Shown: one piece after another, positions 17,358-27,308 of the stretch
Layout: every line of letters starts with the position of its first letter
How positions within the stretch are numbered: the stretch's first letter is position 1
Assembly: GCF_003323735.1 (NCBI RefSeq)
Contig: NZ_QOIM01000049.1
Span: forward strand, 1-64,000
Reading direction: 5' to 3'
DNA from: Streptomyces reniochalinae
GTDB lineage: Bacteria > Actinomycetota > Actinomycetes > Streptomycetales > Streptomycetaceae
DNA length: 64,000 nt
Translations under genes and position numbers: made by a program
The notes under the pieces: model-generated
The model's input: the letters and a program-made list of their open reading frames with translations, nothing else
Told to the model about the DNA's origin: nothing
Databases searched by the model: none

Positions 17358-20300
17358 ATGAACGGACGTCGAAGCGCCCCGCACCCTCGTGAAGAGCTGC
17401 CCGCGCAGCTCGCCTCCTGGAACGACACGGCACGCCCCTTCCCCGACGACAAGTGCCTTCACCACCTGTTCGACGAACAAGCCGAGCGCACTCCCGACGC
17501 CACGGCCCTGCTCTCCGACACGGAAACCATGACGTACCGGCAGCTGGGAGAGGCGGCGAACCGCGTCGCGCACAAGTTGAGGCAGCTCGGCGCCGGTCCT
17601 GACGTCCCCGTGGGCATCTGCGCGGAGCGCGGCGTGGAACTCGTCATCGGGTTGCTCGGCATCCTCGAAGCAGGGGCCGCGTACGTCCCCCTCGACCCGG
17701 ACTACCCCACCGAGCGGCTCCGGTACGTGCTGCAGGATACGGCATGTCCCGTCGTCGTGGCGCAGGAACGCACCAGGGAACTGGTCAGCGCGTGCAGCGG
17801 CGGCGTTCCGATCGTCCTGCCCCGCGAAGACCTCGTCCCGGCCGGCGAAGACATCACCCCGCCCGGTGCAGACGAGGTGCTGCGGCAGCCGGCACAGTAC
17901 GGCGAGGCCGGGGCGGGACCGCGAGACCTCGCGTACATCATCTACACGTCAGGTTCGACCGGAGCCCCCAAGGGTGTGTGTGTCGAGCACACGGGCGTGG
18001 TCAACCGGCTGCACTGGATGCAGCGCACGTTTCAGCTGGGCCCCGACGACGTCGTGCTGCAAAAGACACCGTGCAGTTTCGACGTGTCCGTCTGGGAGTT
18101 CTTCTGGCCCCTGATCACAGGTGCCCGTCTTGCTCTCGCCCGGCCTGACGGCCACCGGGACCCGGCCTACCTCGCGGATTTCATCGCCCGCCACCACGTC
18201 ACCGCCGTCCATTTCGTGCCGTCCATGCTCTCGGAGTTCCTGGACACGCCCGGCCTGGAGCGGACGCGCAGTCTCCGGCGTGTCATATGCAGCGGAGAGG
18301 CGCTGCCTGCCGCTGTGATGAACAGAGCCTGCGAACAGCTCACCGGAACCCTGCACAACCTCTACGGGCCGACCGAGGCATCCATCGACGTGTCCTCATA
18401 CGCGTGCGAAGCCGAACCCTCGGTTCGTGAAGTGCCCATCGGGAGCCCGATCGACAACACGCGGCTGTATGTGCTGGACGAGGACATGGCTCCTGTTCCG
18501 TGCGGAGAGACCGGCCAGTTGTACATCGGAGGCGTACAGCTGGCCCGCGGCTACCACAACAGGCCCGCGCTGACGGCGGAGAAGTTCGTCCCCGACCCGT
18601 ACGGAGAGGGCCGCCTCTACCAGACCGGCGACCTGGCTCGCCGGCGCCACGACGGAGTGCTGTTGTTCGCGGGGCGGGCCGACCACCAGGTGAAGATCCG
18701 CGGACACCGGGTGGAACTGGGGGAGATCGAAGCGGCCCTCCTCTCGGTGCACGGCGTACGAGAAGCCGCCGTGCTGGTGCACGAGACGACGTCCGGTCAC
18801 CGGCAACTGGTCGCTCATCTGGTGCCGTTCGCGGGCGAGGAACTGGACCCGCAGCACATCAAGGAGCTGCTGGGCCGGCACCTTCCCGCTCACATGATCC
18901 CGGTCCGCTTCTCGGTCTGGGAGCGGCTTCCGCTCACCGGCAGCGGCAAGACCGACCGGCGGGCTCTGGAGGCAGCACCGGCCCCTGGCGCGCGGTCGCG
19001 GAAGGCCACCCCGGCGGCGACCCCGCGGGAAGAGACACTCGTCCGGATTTGGCGGGAGGTGCTGGACCTTCCCGACGTCGGCACCGACGAAGACTTCTTC
19101 GAGCTCGGCGGGGACTCCATCCAGGCCATGCGGATCGTGGCACGCGCCCGGGACACCGGCCTCGTCTTCTCCGTCACCGAGGTTCTGCGGCAGCGCACCG
19201 TCCGCGAGCTCGCCTCCGCAGCCCGGAACCTCGAGCCGCGAGAGGACGGCCGTGCAGCGCCCGCGGGCGGCGGCACCGTGGACACGCGCACGGTGGAGCA
19301 GCTCCAGGACAGGTATCCCGACTACGAGGACGCGTACGCACTCTCGCCGCTCCAGGCCGGCATGCTCTTCCACACCCTCTACACCCCCGAGTCCACCGAC
19401 TACTTCGAGCAGGCACTGCTGTCGCTCGACGGGACACTCGACCAGGTGGCCCTCGAACAGGCGTGGCGGCAGGTGGTGGAGCGCCACCCCGCTCTCCGGA
19501 CGACCGTGCACTGGCGTGGCGTTCCGCACCCCCTTCAGGTGGTGCATCGCGAGACCGACGTCGACGTACGCCGGGTGGACTGGCGCCACCTCGGTGCCGA
19601 GGGAAGGCGTGCGGCGCTCGACGACCTGATGGCTCAGGACAGGGCCGAGGGGTTCGCGCTGGACATACGGCCGCCGCACCGGCTGACGGTCGTGGACCGC
19701 GGCGCGGGCGAGGCCGAGCTGCTGCTCTCCTTCCACCACGTCATCCTCGACGGATGGAGTCTGTCGCTCCTGGTGGAGGACGTGGCGGAATGTTACGCGG
19801 CACGTATGGCGGACAGGTCCGTGCGGCTGAGCGCTCCTGGCTCGTTCCGCGACTTCATCGACTGGCGGGCCGGCAGCGACCAGGAGGAAGAGGGGGCCCA
19901 CTGGCATCGCGTCCTGTCCGGCTTCACGGAAGCCACCCCGCTCCCCGGCGACGATCCGAACGCCGAGCCGGGTGAGAACCAGGAACTGACCGTCGCCGTC
20001 AGCGGGCCGCGAGCAGCCGCGCTGCGCGTGTTCTGCCGCAGCGAGGGCCTCACCGTCAGTACCCTCACTCACGCGGCCTGGGGCCTGGTACTGGCGCGCT
20101 CGAACCGCAGCCGCGACGTCGTCGTCGGCTCCACGCTCTCCGGTCGGCCGACGGAACTTCCCGGAGTCGAGGCGATCGTCGGCATGTTCATCAACACCCT
20201 TCCCGTCCGGGTGCGCATCCCCGCGACGGCGTCGGTGAGCGACTGGCTACAGGGCTTCCAGCAGGAACTCGTCTCCTACCTGGACCACATGACCAGCGCG

Positions 20301-23300
20301 CTGGCCGACATCCACGAATGGAGTGACGTACCCGCGGGGCAGCCGATGTTCTCGAGCATCGTCGTCGCTCAGAACCACCCGCCCATCGCCGCAGGCAGCC
20401 CGCGCGAGGGCGCCAGGTTCGCGCTGCGCTCGATGATCGAGACGACCGGGTATCCGCTGGTGGTCGTCGTCGATGAAGAGCAGGACGCGATCCGCTTCAC
20501 CCTGCGGCACCAAAGCGGCCGCATAGGTGCGAGTGAGGCCCACCGATTGGGCCAACGTCTCCTTCACGTCCTCACCTCCCTGACCCGGGACCCGGCGAGT
20601 CCGGTGAGCACGATCGGGCTGCTGGCCCCCGGGGAGTGGGACGAGATCGTGTGCTCCTGGAACGACACGGGGAACGACTGGGACAACAACCGGACCATCA
20701 TCGACCTCATCGAGGAGCAGGCCGACAGGACTCCGCACGACACGGCCCTCACCTTCGGGGAGGAGTCGATGTCCTACCGGGAGCTGGACGAGAGGGCCGG
20801 GCGGCTGGCATGCCACCTGCGTTCCCTGGGCGCGGGAAAGGACAAGCTGGTCGGTGTGCTCCACGAGCGGTGCCCCGATATGGTCATCGCGCTGCTCGCG
20901 GTCATGAAGACCGGCGCCGGATACGTGCCGCTCGCTCCCGACAATCCGGCCGAGCGGCTCAGGTACGTGGTGCAGGACGCACAGCTGGAACTCCTGGTGG
21001 CCCAACAGCACCTGCTGGACCGTCTCGGCCAGGGGTGGGGCGGAACCTGTGTGACCGAGGCGGACGCCGCGCACATCGCCGGGCTCCCCGCGACGCGTCC
21101 CGCAAACACACCCGGCCCCGACGACCTGGCGTACGTGATCTACACCTCGGGATCCACGGGAAAGCCCAAGGGCGTCGCCTGCCACCACCGAGGGCTGGTG
21201 AACTACCTGCGTTCCTGCGTGGAACACTACGCGTACCGGGGGACCAACGGAGCACCGCTCTTCTCCTCGTTCGGTTTCGACATGATCGTGCCCAACCTCT
21301 ACACGCCCCTGATCATGGGGCAGCCGGTGCATCTGCTCCCCGAGGGCCTGAACCCGGGCGAGCTGGCCGAGCACCTGGTGGAGAAAAGCCCCTACGCGTT
21401 CATCAAGATGACCCCAGGCCACCTCGATCTGCTGGCCAAACAGCTCACCGAGGCAGAGGCGCGTGACCTGGCCGGTGTGCTGGCCGTCGGCGCGGACGCC
21501 TTCTCCCCCCGCACCCTCGCCGCGTGGCGGGAGCTGGATCCCGAAACCCCCGTCCTCAACGAGTACGGGCCCACCGAAGCGTCCGTCGCCAACTCGTTCT
21601 GGGTGACCGGCAAGGGGGTCGGGGAGAACCAGGGCGAGCTGCTGCCCATCGGCTACCCCATAGCGAACACGACCCTGTACGTCCTCGACGACGACTTCCT
21701 CCCGCTGCCCGAGGGCGTGCCGGGCGAGGTCTACATCGGCGGCGTGTGCTGCGCACGGGGTTACCTGAACAAACCGGGCCTCACCGCCGACCGGTTCGTC
21801 CCCGACCCGTTCTCCTCCCTCCCGGGGAGCCGGATGTACCGCACAGGCGACCTCGGGTACTGGCTGCCGGGCGGGAACCTGCAGTTCATCGGCCGTAACG
21901 ACCACCAGGTGAAGATCCGCGGCTACCGGATCGAGCTGGGCGAGATCGAACAGTGCCTCGGCCGGCACCCGGGGATCAGGCACGTCATCGTCCTCGGCCT
22001 CCCGGATCCCTCAGGCGTGCCCCGACTCGCGTGCTACTACGTACCCCGGGAAGCCGGCCGTGACGTCCCCGCGGACGAACTGCACCGCTGGGCCGGCGAG
22101 ACGCTGCCCGCGTACATGATCCCGACGACGTACACAGCCATCGAGGCCATCCCCCTGGACGCCAACGGGAAGGTCGACCGCAAGGCCCTGCCGGCACCGT
22201 CCGCCCACAGGGCCGACGCGGACGCGCCCTCCTCCACTCCGCGCAACGCGGCTGAGAAGGACCTCTGCGCCATCCTCGAGGAAGTCCTGCACCTCGAACG
22301 GGTCGGTATACACGAAAACTTCTTCCAGCTGGGTGGAGACTCGATTCTCACCATCCACGTCTGCGCCCGTGCACAGCGCGAGGGCTTCCGGCTCAGCCCG
22401 AAGGACATCTTTGACCACCCGACGGTTGCCGAGCTGGCCGCGCATGCCGGATGGGAGCGCACGCACGCGGTTCCCGGGCCGCGGAACGCGGCGGCCCGCG
22501 CCGGCCAGTACATCCCTCTGCTCCCGCTCCAAGCATGGTTTTCCGACCAGCGCATGGAGCACTCCCACCACTACAACCAGTCGGTTCAGATCGAGGCGTA
22601 CGAGGTCGACGTGGACGCGTTCCGGGGCGCGCTGCACGACCTCGTGGCACGCCACGACGCGCTGCGGCTGACGTTCACGGGAGCGGCCGGCAGCCTGCGG
22701 CAGAACATCTCCGCTTCCGCTCCCGAGCCCGCCTTGACCGTTGTCGATCCCGAGGAGGGTGAAGGGCCCGGCGACGAGTTCGAGTCCCGCGTCCGCGAAG
22801 CGGCCACACGGGTTCAGGCCTCCCTCGATCCGTCGAGCGGCAGGCTCGTGGCGGCGGGGCTGTTTCGCCGCGGACCGCGGAAGCCGGACCGCATCCTGCT
22901 CGCCGTTCACCACCTGGCCGTCGACACACTGTCGTGGGAGCCTCTCCTCGCCGACCTGTCAGCCGCCTACCGGCGCCGCACAGGCGCCACTGACGCGCCC
23001 GCGGAGCCGGTCGGAGCGTCCTTCGCCGACTGGGCGCAGTGGGTGCACCAGTACGCGCGAAGCCAGGACGTCGACGTGCAGGAGAAGCACTGGCAGGCGG
23101 TCACCTCCGGGGCCACTCGCATCCCGCTCGACCTCGGCGGCGGACCGGTGAGCACGGTGGCCGAGCAGGCCCATGTCTCCCTTCGTCTTCCTGCTGAGGC
23201 GACCAGCCGCCTGCTGCGTGACGTCCCGTCCACGTACCGGGTCCGGGTCAAGGAACTGCTGGCGGCGGCGCTGTGCCTGACCCTCAACGAGTGGGCCGAC

Positions 23301-25211
23301 GGCAGCGTGCGTGTCGACCTGGAGAACCATGGAAGGGATCCGCTGTCCTCCGGCCTGGACCTGAGCCGCTGTGTCGGATGGTTCACCACCGTCCAGCCCG
23401 TGCGCGTGGAGACTTCGGAAGGCGACGACACCGCGCTGCGGAGGGTGAAGGAGACACTCCGTACCTTCCCGGACGAGGGACTGGGCTTCTCCACCCGCTG
23501 GCTCACAGCGGCGGAGAGCAGCACACCGCCTGCCGACGTCGTGCTCAACTATCACGGGATACGGGACAGGCAGGCACGGGGAAGCACAGCGTTCAAGACG
23601 GTGACTTCCCTGCTGGGCGAGGAGAAGGCCCCCCAGCAACAGCGCCCGTACGCCCTCGAAGTGGAAGCGGAGGTGCGCGACGGTCACCTGACGGTGGAAT
23701 GGGGCTATGCGCGAACGCGGCATCGGGAAGAGACCGTGCGGCAGCTCGCCGAGACCTTCCTCGACCGTGTCGAAGAACTGACGGCGTACTGTCTCGCGCA
23801 CCCGGGCGGCCACACCCCTTCCGACTTCCCCCTCGCCGGACTCACGCAGCGGGAGTTGGACACCCTGGGAGACGCCCTGGAGGACGCCCAGGACATCTAC
23901 CCGCTCGTACCCCTGCAACAGGGCATGCTCTTCCACGCCAGGCTGGCGCCCGGAGAACACACCTACACCGAACAGCAGGTGTACCGGGCGCCGGCGGGCG
24001 ACACCCGGCACCTTGAAGAGGCGTTCAGTCAGGTCGCTGAGCGGCATGCAGCGCTGCGGACGACGTTCGCCTGGCGCAAGCTGTCAGAGCCCGTGCAGAT
24101 CGTGCACCGCCATGCACCGCTCGACGTCCGCCACCGGGACCTGAGCACCCTTGAGGGCGAAGAGCGGGACGCGGCCTGGGAAGCTCTCCTGCGCGAGGAC
24201 CTGGAGGAGGGCTTCTCGCTGAGCCGGACCCCTCCCGTCCGGGTGACCCTCGTGCGCACGGAGGAGCCCCGCCCTCGCGTCGTACTCAGCTTCCACCATC
24301 TGTTGATGGACGGATGGAGTGTGGCGGTGCTCCTGGACGAGGTCCGCACCGCGTACTCCGCGCGCCTGCGGGGACAGCCGTGCGCCCTCCCGCCCGCTGT
24401 GCCCTACCGCAGGTTCGTTGAGTGGACCCGGGGGCAGGACCCCGGCGCGGCGGAGGACTTCTGGCGCAAGGAGCTGGCCGGCCTCCGCCGACCGGGCAGG
24501 CTTCCTGGCCAGTGGGAGACCGGCACGCGGGAAGGCGTCGGGAACCTGGAGGCCGAACTGGGGAGCGACGTCGGTGCCGCGCTCGCGGCGTACTGTTCCG
24601 ACGCCGGAGTGACCGCGGCCGCCGTCGTCCAGGGAGCCTGGGCACTCGTGCTGGCCGGGGCCGAGGCGTACGACGACTGCGGCGACGTCGTCTTCGGCTC
24701 GACGGTGGCGGGTCGCCCCGCCGACCTCCCGGGGGCGGAGTCCATGGTGGGTCTGCTCATCAACACCCTCCCTTCGCGCGTAGGTGTCGACCGCGACAGC
24801 ACGGTGCGGACGTGGCTGCGCACACTCCAGGCCCGGCACGCCGCAGCACGCGAACATGCCTCTCACAGCCTCACGGACCTCCACGGTTGGAGCGACGTTC
24901 CACGGGGGGAGCCCCTGTTCGAGAGCCTCGTACTCGTCGAGGGCGGTACGCACGTCTCCACAGCGGAGGGGGACGAGCACTTCGTCGAGTCGGAGGCGTA
25001 CGAAAACGTCGGCTACCCCGTCACGATCTGCTTCAAGGAGGCCGCCTCACCCAAGCTCCAGGTCCTCTACGACCTCGGCCGCTGTGGTGAGGAAACCGCC
25101 CGGGAGATCCGTGCGGAGTTCGACCGGACGCTGCGCCGGCTGCTGCGATGCCCTGGTGAAGCGTCGGTCGGCTCGCTCCTGAGCGAACTCTCCGCTCACT
25201 CGCGCGCGTGA
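17358..25211 (+). CDS. NRPS, A-T-C-A-T-E-C (Ser and D-residue modules, orphan C)
   Basis: A 2617-residue synthetase. Order: A (about 35-550, pocket D-V-W-H-I-S-L-I-D-K, a clear Ser code); T (FFELGGDSIQAM near 581); C (SPLQAGMLFH near 662, FHHVILDGW near 793); A (about 1111-1620, pocket read as D-M-P-K-L-V-E-V-A-K, in the Asn/Asp-like sequence group with IKMTPGHLDLL); T (FFQLGGDSILTI near 1655); epimerase (HHLAVDTLSW near 1851, NYHGIRD near 2063); C-terminal C domain (VPLQQGMLFH near 2181, FHHLLMDGW near 2312). No A, T or TE follows the last C. Lack of an N-terminal C domain marks it as the probable starter protein. ATG 17358 has AGAGGA 10 bp upstream; earlier in-frame starts exist. Confidence 0.93.
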   Translation: MNGRRSAPHPREELPAQLASWNDTARPFPDDKCLHHLFDEQAERTPDATALLSDTETMTYRQLGEAANRVAHKLRQLGAGPDVPVGICAERGVELVIGLLGILEAGAAYVPLDPDYPTERLRYVLQDTACPVVVAQERTRELVSACSGGVPIVLPREDLVPAGEDITPPGADEVLRQPAQYGEAGAGPRDLAYIIYTSGSTGAPKGVCVEHTGVVNRLHWMQRTFQLGPDDVVLQKTPCSFDVSVWEFFWPLITGARLALARPDGHRDPAYLADFIARHHVTAVHFVPSMLSEFLDTPGLERTRSLRRVICSGEALPAAVMNRACEQLTGTLHNLYGPTEASIDVSSYACEAEPSVREVPIGSPIDNTRLYVLDEDMAPVPCGETGQLYIGGVQLARGYHNRPALTAEKFVPDPYGEGRLYQTGDLARRRHDGVLLFAGRADHQVKIRGHRVELGEIEAALLSVHGVREAAVLVHETTSGHRQLVAHLVPFAGEELDPQHIKELLGRHLPAHMIPVRFSVWERLPLTGSGKTDRRALEAAPAPGARSRKATPAATPREETLVRIWREVLDLPDVGTDEDFFELGGDSIQAMRIVARARDTGLVFSVTEVLRQRTVRELASAARNLEPREDGRAAPAGGGTVDTRTVEQLQDRYPDYEDAYALSPLQAGMLFHTLYTPESTDYFEQALLSLDGTLDQVALEQAWRQVVERHPALRTTVHWRGVPHPLQVVHRETDVDVRRVDWRHLGAEGRRAALDDLMAQDRAEGFALDIRPPHRLTVVDRGAGEAELLLSFHHVILDGWSLSLLVEDVAECYAARMADRSVRLSAPGSFRDFIDWRAGSDQEEEGAHWHRVLSGFTEATPLPGDDPNAEPGENQELTVAVSGPRAAALRVFCRSEGLTVSTLTHAAWGLVLARSNRSRDVVVGSTLSGRPTELPGVEAIVGMFINTLPVRVRIPATASVSDWLQGFQQELVSYLDHMTSALADIHEWSDVPAGQPMFSSIVVAQNHPPIAAGSPREGARFALRSMIETTGYPLVVVVDEEQDAIRFTLRHQSGRIGASEAHRLGQRLLHVLTSLTRDPASPVSTIGLLAPGEWDEIVCSWNDTGNDWDNNRTIIDLIEEQADRTPHDTALTFGEESMSYRELDERAGRLACHLRSLGAGKDKLVGVLHERCPDMVIALLAVMKTGAGYVPLAPDNPAERLRYVVQDAQLELLVAQQHLLDRLGQGWGGTCVTEADAAHIAGLPATRPANTPGPDDLAYVIYTSGSTGKPKGVACHHRGLVNYLRSCVEHYAYRGTNGAPLFSSFGFDMIVPNLYTPLIMGQPVHLLPEGLNPGELAEHLVEKSPYAFIKMTPGHLDLLAKQLTEAEARDLAGVLAVGADAFSPRTLAAWRELDPETPVLNEYGPTEASVANSFWVTGKGVGENQGELLPIGYPIANTTLYVLDDDFLPLPEGVPGEVYIGGVCCARGYLNKPGLTADRFVPDPFSSLPGSRMYRTGDLGYWLPGGNLQFIGRNDHQVKIRGYRIELGEIEQCLGRHPGIRHVIVLGLPDPSGVPRLACYYVPREAGRDVPADELHRWAGETLPAYMIPTTYTAIEAIPLDANGKVDRKALPAPSAHRADADAPSSTPRNAAEKDLCAILEEVLHLERVGIHENFFQLGGDSILTIHVCARAQREGFRLSPKDIFDHPTVAELAAHAGWERTHAVPGPRNAAARAGQYIPLLPLQAWFSDQRMEHSHHYNQSVQIEAYEVDVDAFRGALHDLVARHDALRLTFTGAAGSLRQNISASAPEPALTVVDPEEGEGPGDEFESRVREAATRVQASLDPSSGRLVAAGLFRRGPRKPDRILLAVHHLAVDTLSWEPLLADLSAAYRRRTGATDAPAEPVGASFADWAQWVHQYARSQDVDVQEKHWQAVTSGATRIPLDLGGGPVSTVAEQAHVSLRLPAEATSRLLRDVPSTYRVRVKELLAAALCLTLNEWADGSVRVDLENHGRDPLSSGLDLSRCVGWFTTVQPVRVETSEGDDTALRRVKETLRTFPDEGLGFSTRWLTAAESSTPPADVVLNYHGIRDRQARGSTAFKTVTSLLGEEKAPQQQRPYALEVEAEVRDGHLTVEWGYARTRHREETVRQLAETFLDRVEELTAYCLAHPGGHTPSDFPLAGLTQRELDTLGDALEDAQDIYPLVPLQQGMLFHARLAPGEHTYTEQQVYRAPAGDTRHLEEAFSQVAERHAALRTTFAWRKLSEPVQIVHRHAPLDVRHRDLSTLEGEERDAAWEALLREDLEEGFSLSRTPPVRVTLVRTEEPRPRVVLSFHHLLMDGWSVAVLLDEVRTAYSARLRGQPCALPPAVPYRRFVEWTRGQDPGAAEDFWRKELAGLRRPGRLPGQWETGTREGVGNLEAELGSDVGAALAAYCSDAGVTAAAVVQGAWALVLAGAEAYDDCGDVVFGSTVAGRPADLPGAESMVGLLINTLPSRVGVDRDSTVRTWLRTLQARHAAAREHASHSLTDLHGWSDVPRGEPLFESLVLVEGGTHVSTAEGDEHFVESEAYENVGYPVTICFKEAASPKLQVLYDLGRCGEETAREIRAEFDRTLRRLLRCPGEASVGSLLSELSAHSRA

Positions 25212-25237
25212 CTTCGCGCCCCGCGGGAGGGCGGGGG

Positions 25238-25268
25238 CAGGGTGAGCCGCTCGGAGGGGTGGGCTCAC
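25238..25268 (+). terminator. Hairpin terminator after the NRPS operon
   Basis: Perfect 9-bp arms GGGTGAGCC / GGCTCACCC with a 13-nt loop, 27 bp past the last NRPS stop codon and before the regulator promoter. No T run. Confidence 0.6.
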
Positions 25269-25349
25269 CCGAGCCCACCCCGGCCGTCCACCGCGAGCCC
25301 ATCCACCTCGGAAGGTGTCCAACCACGCGGTAGCCACTACAGAGAGTTA

Positions 25350-25367
25350 TGCAAGATTAATTGCGCA
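25350..25367. promoter_or_regulatory. Candidate operator/promoter of the ArsR-type gene
   Basis: TGCAAGATTAATTGCGCA, an AT-rich dyad (GCAA...TTGC) in an otherwise very G+C-rich region, 29 bp before the regulator start. A TATGCT hexamer at 25369-25374 could be the -10 box. The arrangement suggests autoregulation. Inference only. Confidence 0.45.
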
Positions 25368-25395
25368 GTATGCTTTGTCTACTTACGGTGGAGGT

Positions 25396-25989
25396 ATGCG
25401 ACCGGAGCACAAGCCCGAGCAGATCACCGATCTGTCCCGGCTGAAGGCGTTCACCAACCCCCTGCGGATGTCGCTGTACCGCCTGCTGTACGCAGCCGGG
25501 TCCGCGACGGCCTCTCAGCTGGCCGAGCAGGTCGATCAGGCGCCGTCGCTGGTCAGCTACCACCTGCGCAAGCTCGCCGAGCACGGGTTCGTCTCCGAGG
25601 CCGAGGGGCGGAGCACGGACGCCCGGGAGAGGTGGTGGCAGGTGGTCTCCGAGGAAGGGTGGGGCTTTCGCGAGTCGGACTTCGCCGGCACCCCCGAGGA
25701 GGCGGCCGCCGTGGGGGCGGTGACACGCGGTATCACCGAGACGCGCGCGGCCCAGTACCGCACCTATCTGGACCAGAAAGCCACCTGGGGCCAGGCGTGG
25801 ACCGACGCCGCGTTCAGTTCGGAGTGGCTGCTCGAGCTGAGCCCCGCCGAGCTCGCCCAGCTGGGCGACGAGTGCGAGGCCCTGCTCCAGCGCTGGCGGG
25901 AGCGGGGCAAGGCCGCACGGGCCGGCGGCGACACCGGGAGCCGCGAGCACGTGTCGGTACACCTGTACGGCTTCCCCTTCCGTCCCTGA
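25396..25989 (+). CDS. ArsR-type winged-helix transcriptional regulator
   Basis: A 197-residue regulator with an N-terminal winged helix: LSRLKAFTNPLRMSLYRLLY, SQLAEQVDQAPSLVSYHLRK (recognition helix), LAEHGFVSEAEGR (wing). The C-terminal half has no metal-binding cysteine motif, so it is more like the helical effector domain seen in actinobacterial ArsR-like repressors that control exporters. The start at ATG 25396 is fixed by GGTGGAGG just ahead. An exporter gene follows 35 bp downstream on the same strand, so it probably controls that transporter and possibly the NRPS operon. The ligand is unknown. Confidence 0.88.
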   Translation: MRPEHKPEQITDLSRLKAFTNPLRMSLYRLLYAAGSATASQLAEQVDQAPSLVSYHLRKLAEHGFVSEAEGRSTDARERWWQVVSEEGWGFRESDFAGTPEEAAAVGAVTRGITETRAAQYRTYLDQKATWGQAWTDAAFSSEWLLELSPAELAQLGDECEALLQRWRERGKAARAGGDTGSREHVSVHLYGFPFRP

Positions 25990-26024
25990 CACGTCCCCAC
26001 ACACGCCGCTTTGGAGCTTCGATC

Positions 26025-27308
26025 GTGGCCACCGCAAAGCAGACACCTGTGCCCGCGCGCGCCACCCCGCCCCTTCCCGCCTACCGCGACGGCAACGTAC
26101 TGCGGTGGCTGATCGCGTACACGGCTTCGCTGGTGGGGGACAGCATCTACTTCGTCGCTCTGGCGTGGTCCGCGCAGAAGGTCGCGGGCCCCGCCGAAGT
26201 CGGCCTGGTGATGTCCGCGGGTGCGCTGCCGCGCGCGCTGCTCATGCTCGTCGGCGGCGTGGTGGCCGATCGATTCGGACCGCGCCGGGTGGTTCTCGGC
26301 AGCGACGCCCTGCGCTGCGTGTCCATACTCGCGGTGGCCGGCGGAATCGCGCTGACCGCGCCTGCGCTGTGGCTCCTCGTGGTCCTGGCGCTGGGATTCG
26401 GTGTCGTGGACGCGCTCTTCGTCCCCGCGGTCGGCGCGCTGCCACCGCGGATCACCAGCCCGGACCAGCTCGCCCGCGTGACCGGCATGCGGTCGCTGGC
26501 GATGCGCGTCGGCCAGATCGCGGGCCCGCCGACGGGGGGACTGGTCATGGGGCTCAGCGGCGAGGCAGCCACCTTCGCCGTGGCCGGCCTGCTCTTCGCC
26601 CTGTCGCTTCCGCTGCTGTTCACCGTACGCATGCGCCCTCTCGGCACGCAGGAGGAGGGGGCGACGCCCCGTCACGGGGCCTGGCACGATCTCCTGGACG
26701 GCTTGCGCTACATCCGGCGCCACGATCTGATCTTCCCGCTGGTCGTCGTCGGTGCCCTCGCTGAGATCGGGCTGACCAGCACGCTCAACATCGGTCTGGT
26801 ACTGCTCAACGACGCCCGGCATTGGGGGGCTTCCGGCTACGGCTGGATAGCGGGCGCCTTCGGAGGCGGCGCCGCGGCCAGTGCGGCGCTCCTCACCATC
26901 GTCGGCTGGATACGCCGGGTCGGTCTGGTGCTCCCCGCGACACTGTTCGTGGCGTGTGCCGGTATGGTCACCATCGCGCTGGTGCCGAGCCTTCCGATCG
27001 CTGTGGCCACCGCCGCGACGGTAGGGCTGGCCGCCGGCAGTTTCGGTGCCTTGGACAACGCCCTCATCCAGGCGGTGGCGGACCCCGCCTACCTCGGCAG
27101 GGTCACATCCGTCGTCATGCTCACCATGGTCGGGCTGGCGCCGCTGGGATATCCCGTGGTCGGTGCGGCAATCGGCACCTGGGGCGTCACGGCGGTGTTC
27201 ATCGGGTGCGGTACCTTCGCCTGTCTGGGCGTGCTGGTCTCGCTGTCCTCCAGCGCGGTACGGGGCGCGGAACTTCCCCGGCAGCGGTCGGCCGGGGCCG
27301 CGGACTGA
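26025..27308 (+). CDS. MFS efflux transporter (DHA3-type)
   Basis: A 427-residue major-facilitator protein with about 12 hydrophobic segments. It starts after a short polar N-terminus with LIAYTASLVGDSIYFVALAWSA, and the loop 2-3 motif is VADRFGPRRVVLGSD. This pattern is typical of the EntS/DHA3 drug- and siderophore-export branch. GTG 26025 has TTGGAG 8 bp upstream. Position after the NRPS genes and directly behind a winged-helix repressor suggests export of the peptide or self-protection. Substrate not shown by sequence. Confidence 0.88.
   Translation: MATAKQTPVPARATPPLPAYRDGNVLRWLIAYTASLVGDSIYFVALAWSAQKVAGPAEVGLVMSAGALPRALLMLVGGVVADRFGPRRVVLGSDALRCVSILAVAGGIALTAPALWLLVVLALGFGVVDALFVPAVGALPPRITSPDQLARVTGMRSLAMRVGQIAGPPTGGLVMGLSGEAATFAVAGLLFALSLPLLFTVRMRPLGTQEEGATPRHGAWHDLLDGLRYIRRHDLIFPLVVVGALAEIGLTSTLNIGLVLLNDARHWGASGYGWIAGAFGGGAAASAALLTIVGWIRRVGLVLPATLFVACAGMVTIALVPSLPIAVATAATVGLAAGSFGALDNALIQAVADPAYLGRVTSVVMLTMVGLAPLGYPVVGAAIGTWGVTAVFIGCGTFACLGVLVSLSSSAVRGAELPRQRSAGAAD

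Noticed and set aside
6662..27308. Siderophore cluster (suggested by MbtH, Ser module and exporter)
   Set aside because: No hydroxyornithine, catechol or hydroxamate genes, no ferric-siderophore receptor or reductase, and the A-domain codes do not fit hydroxyornithine.
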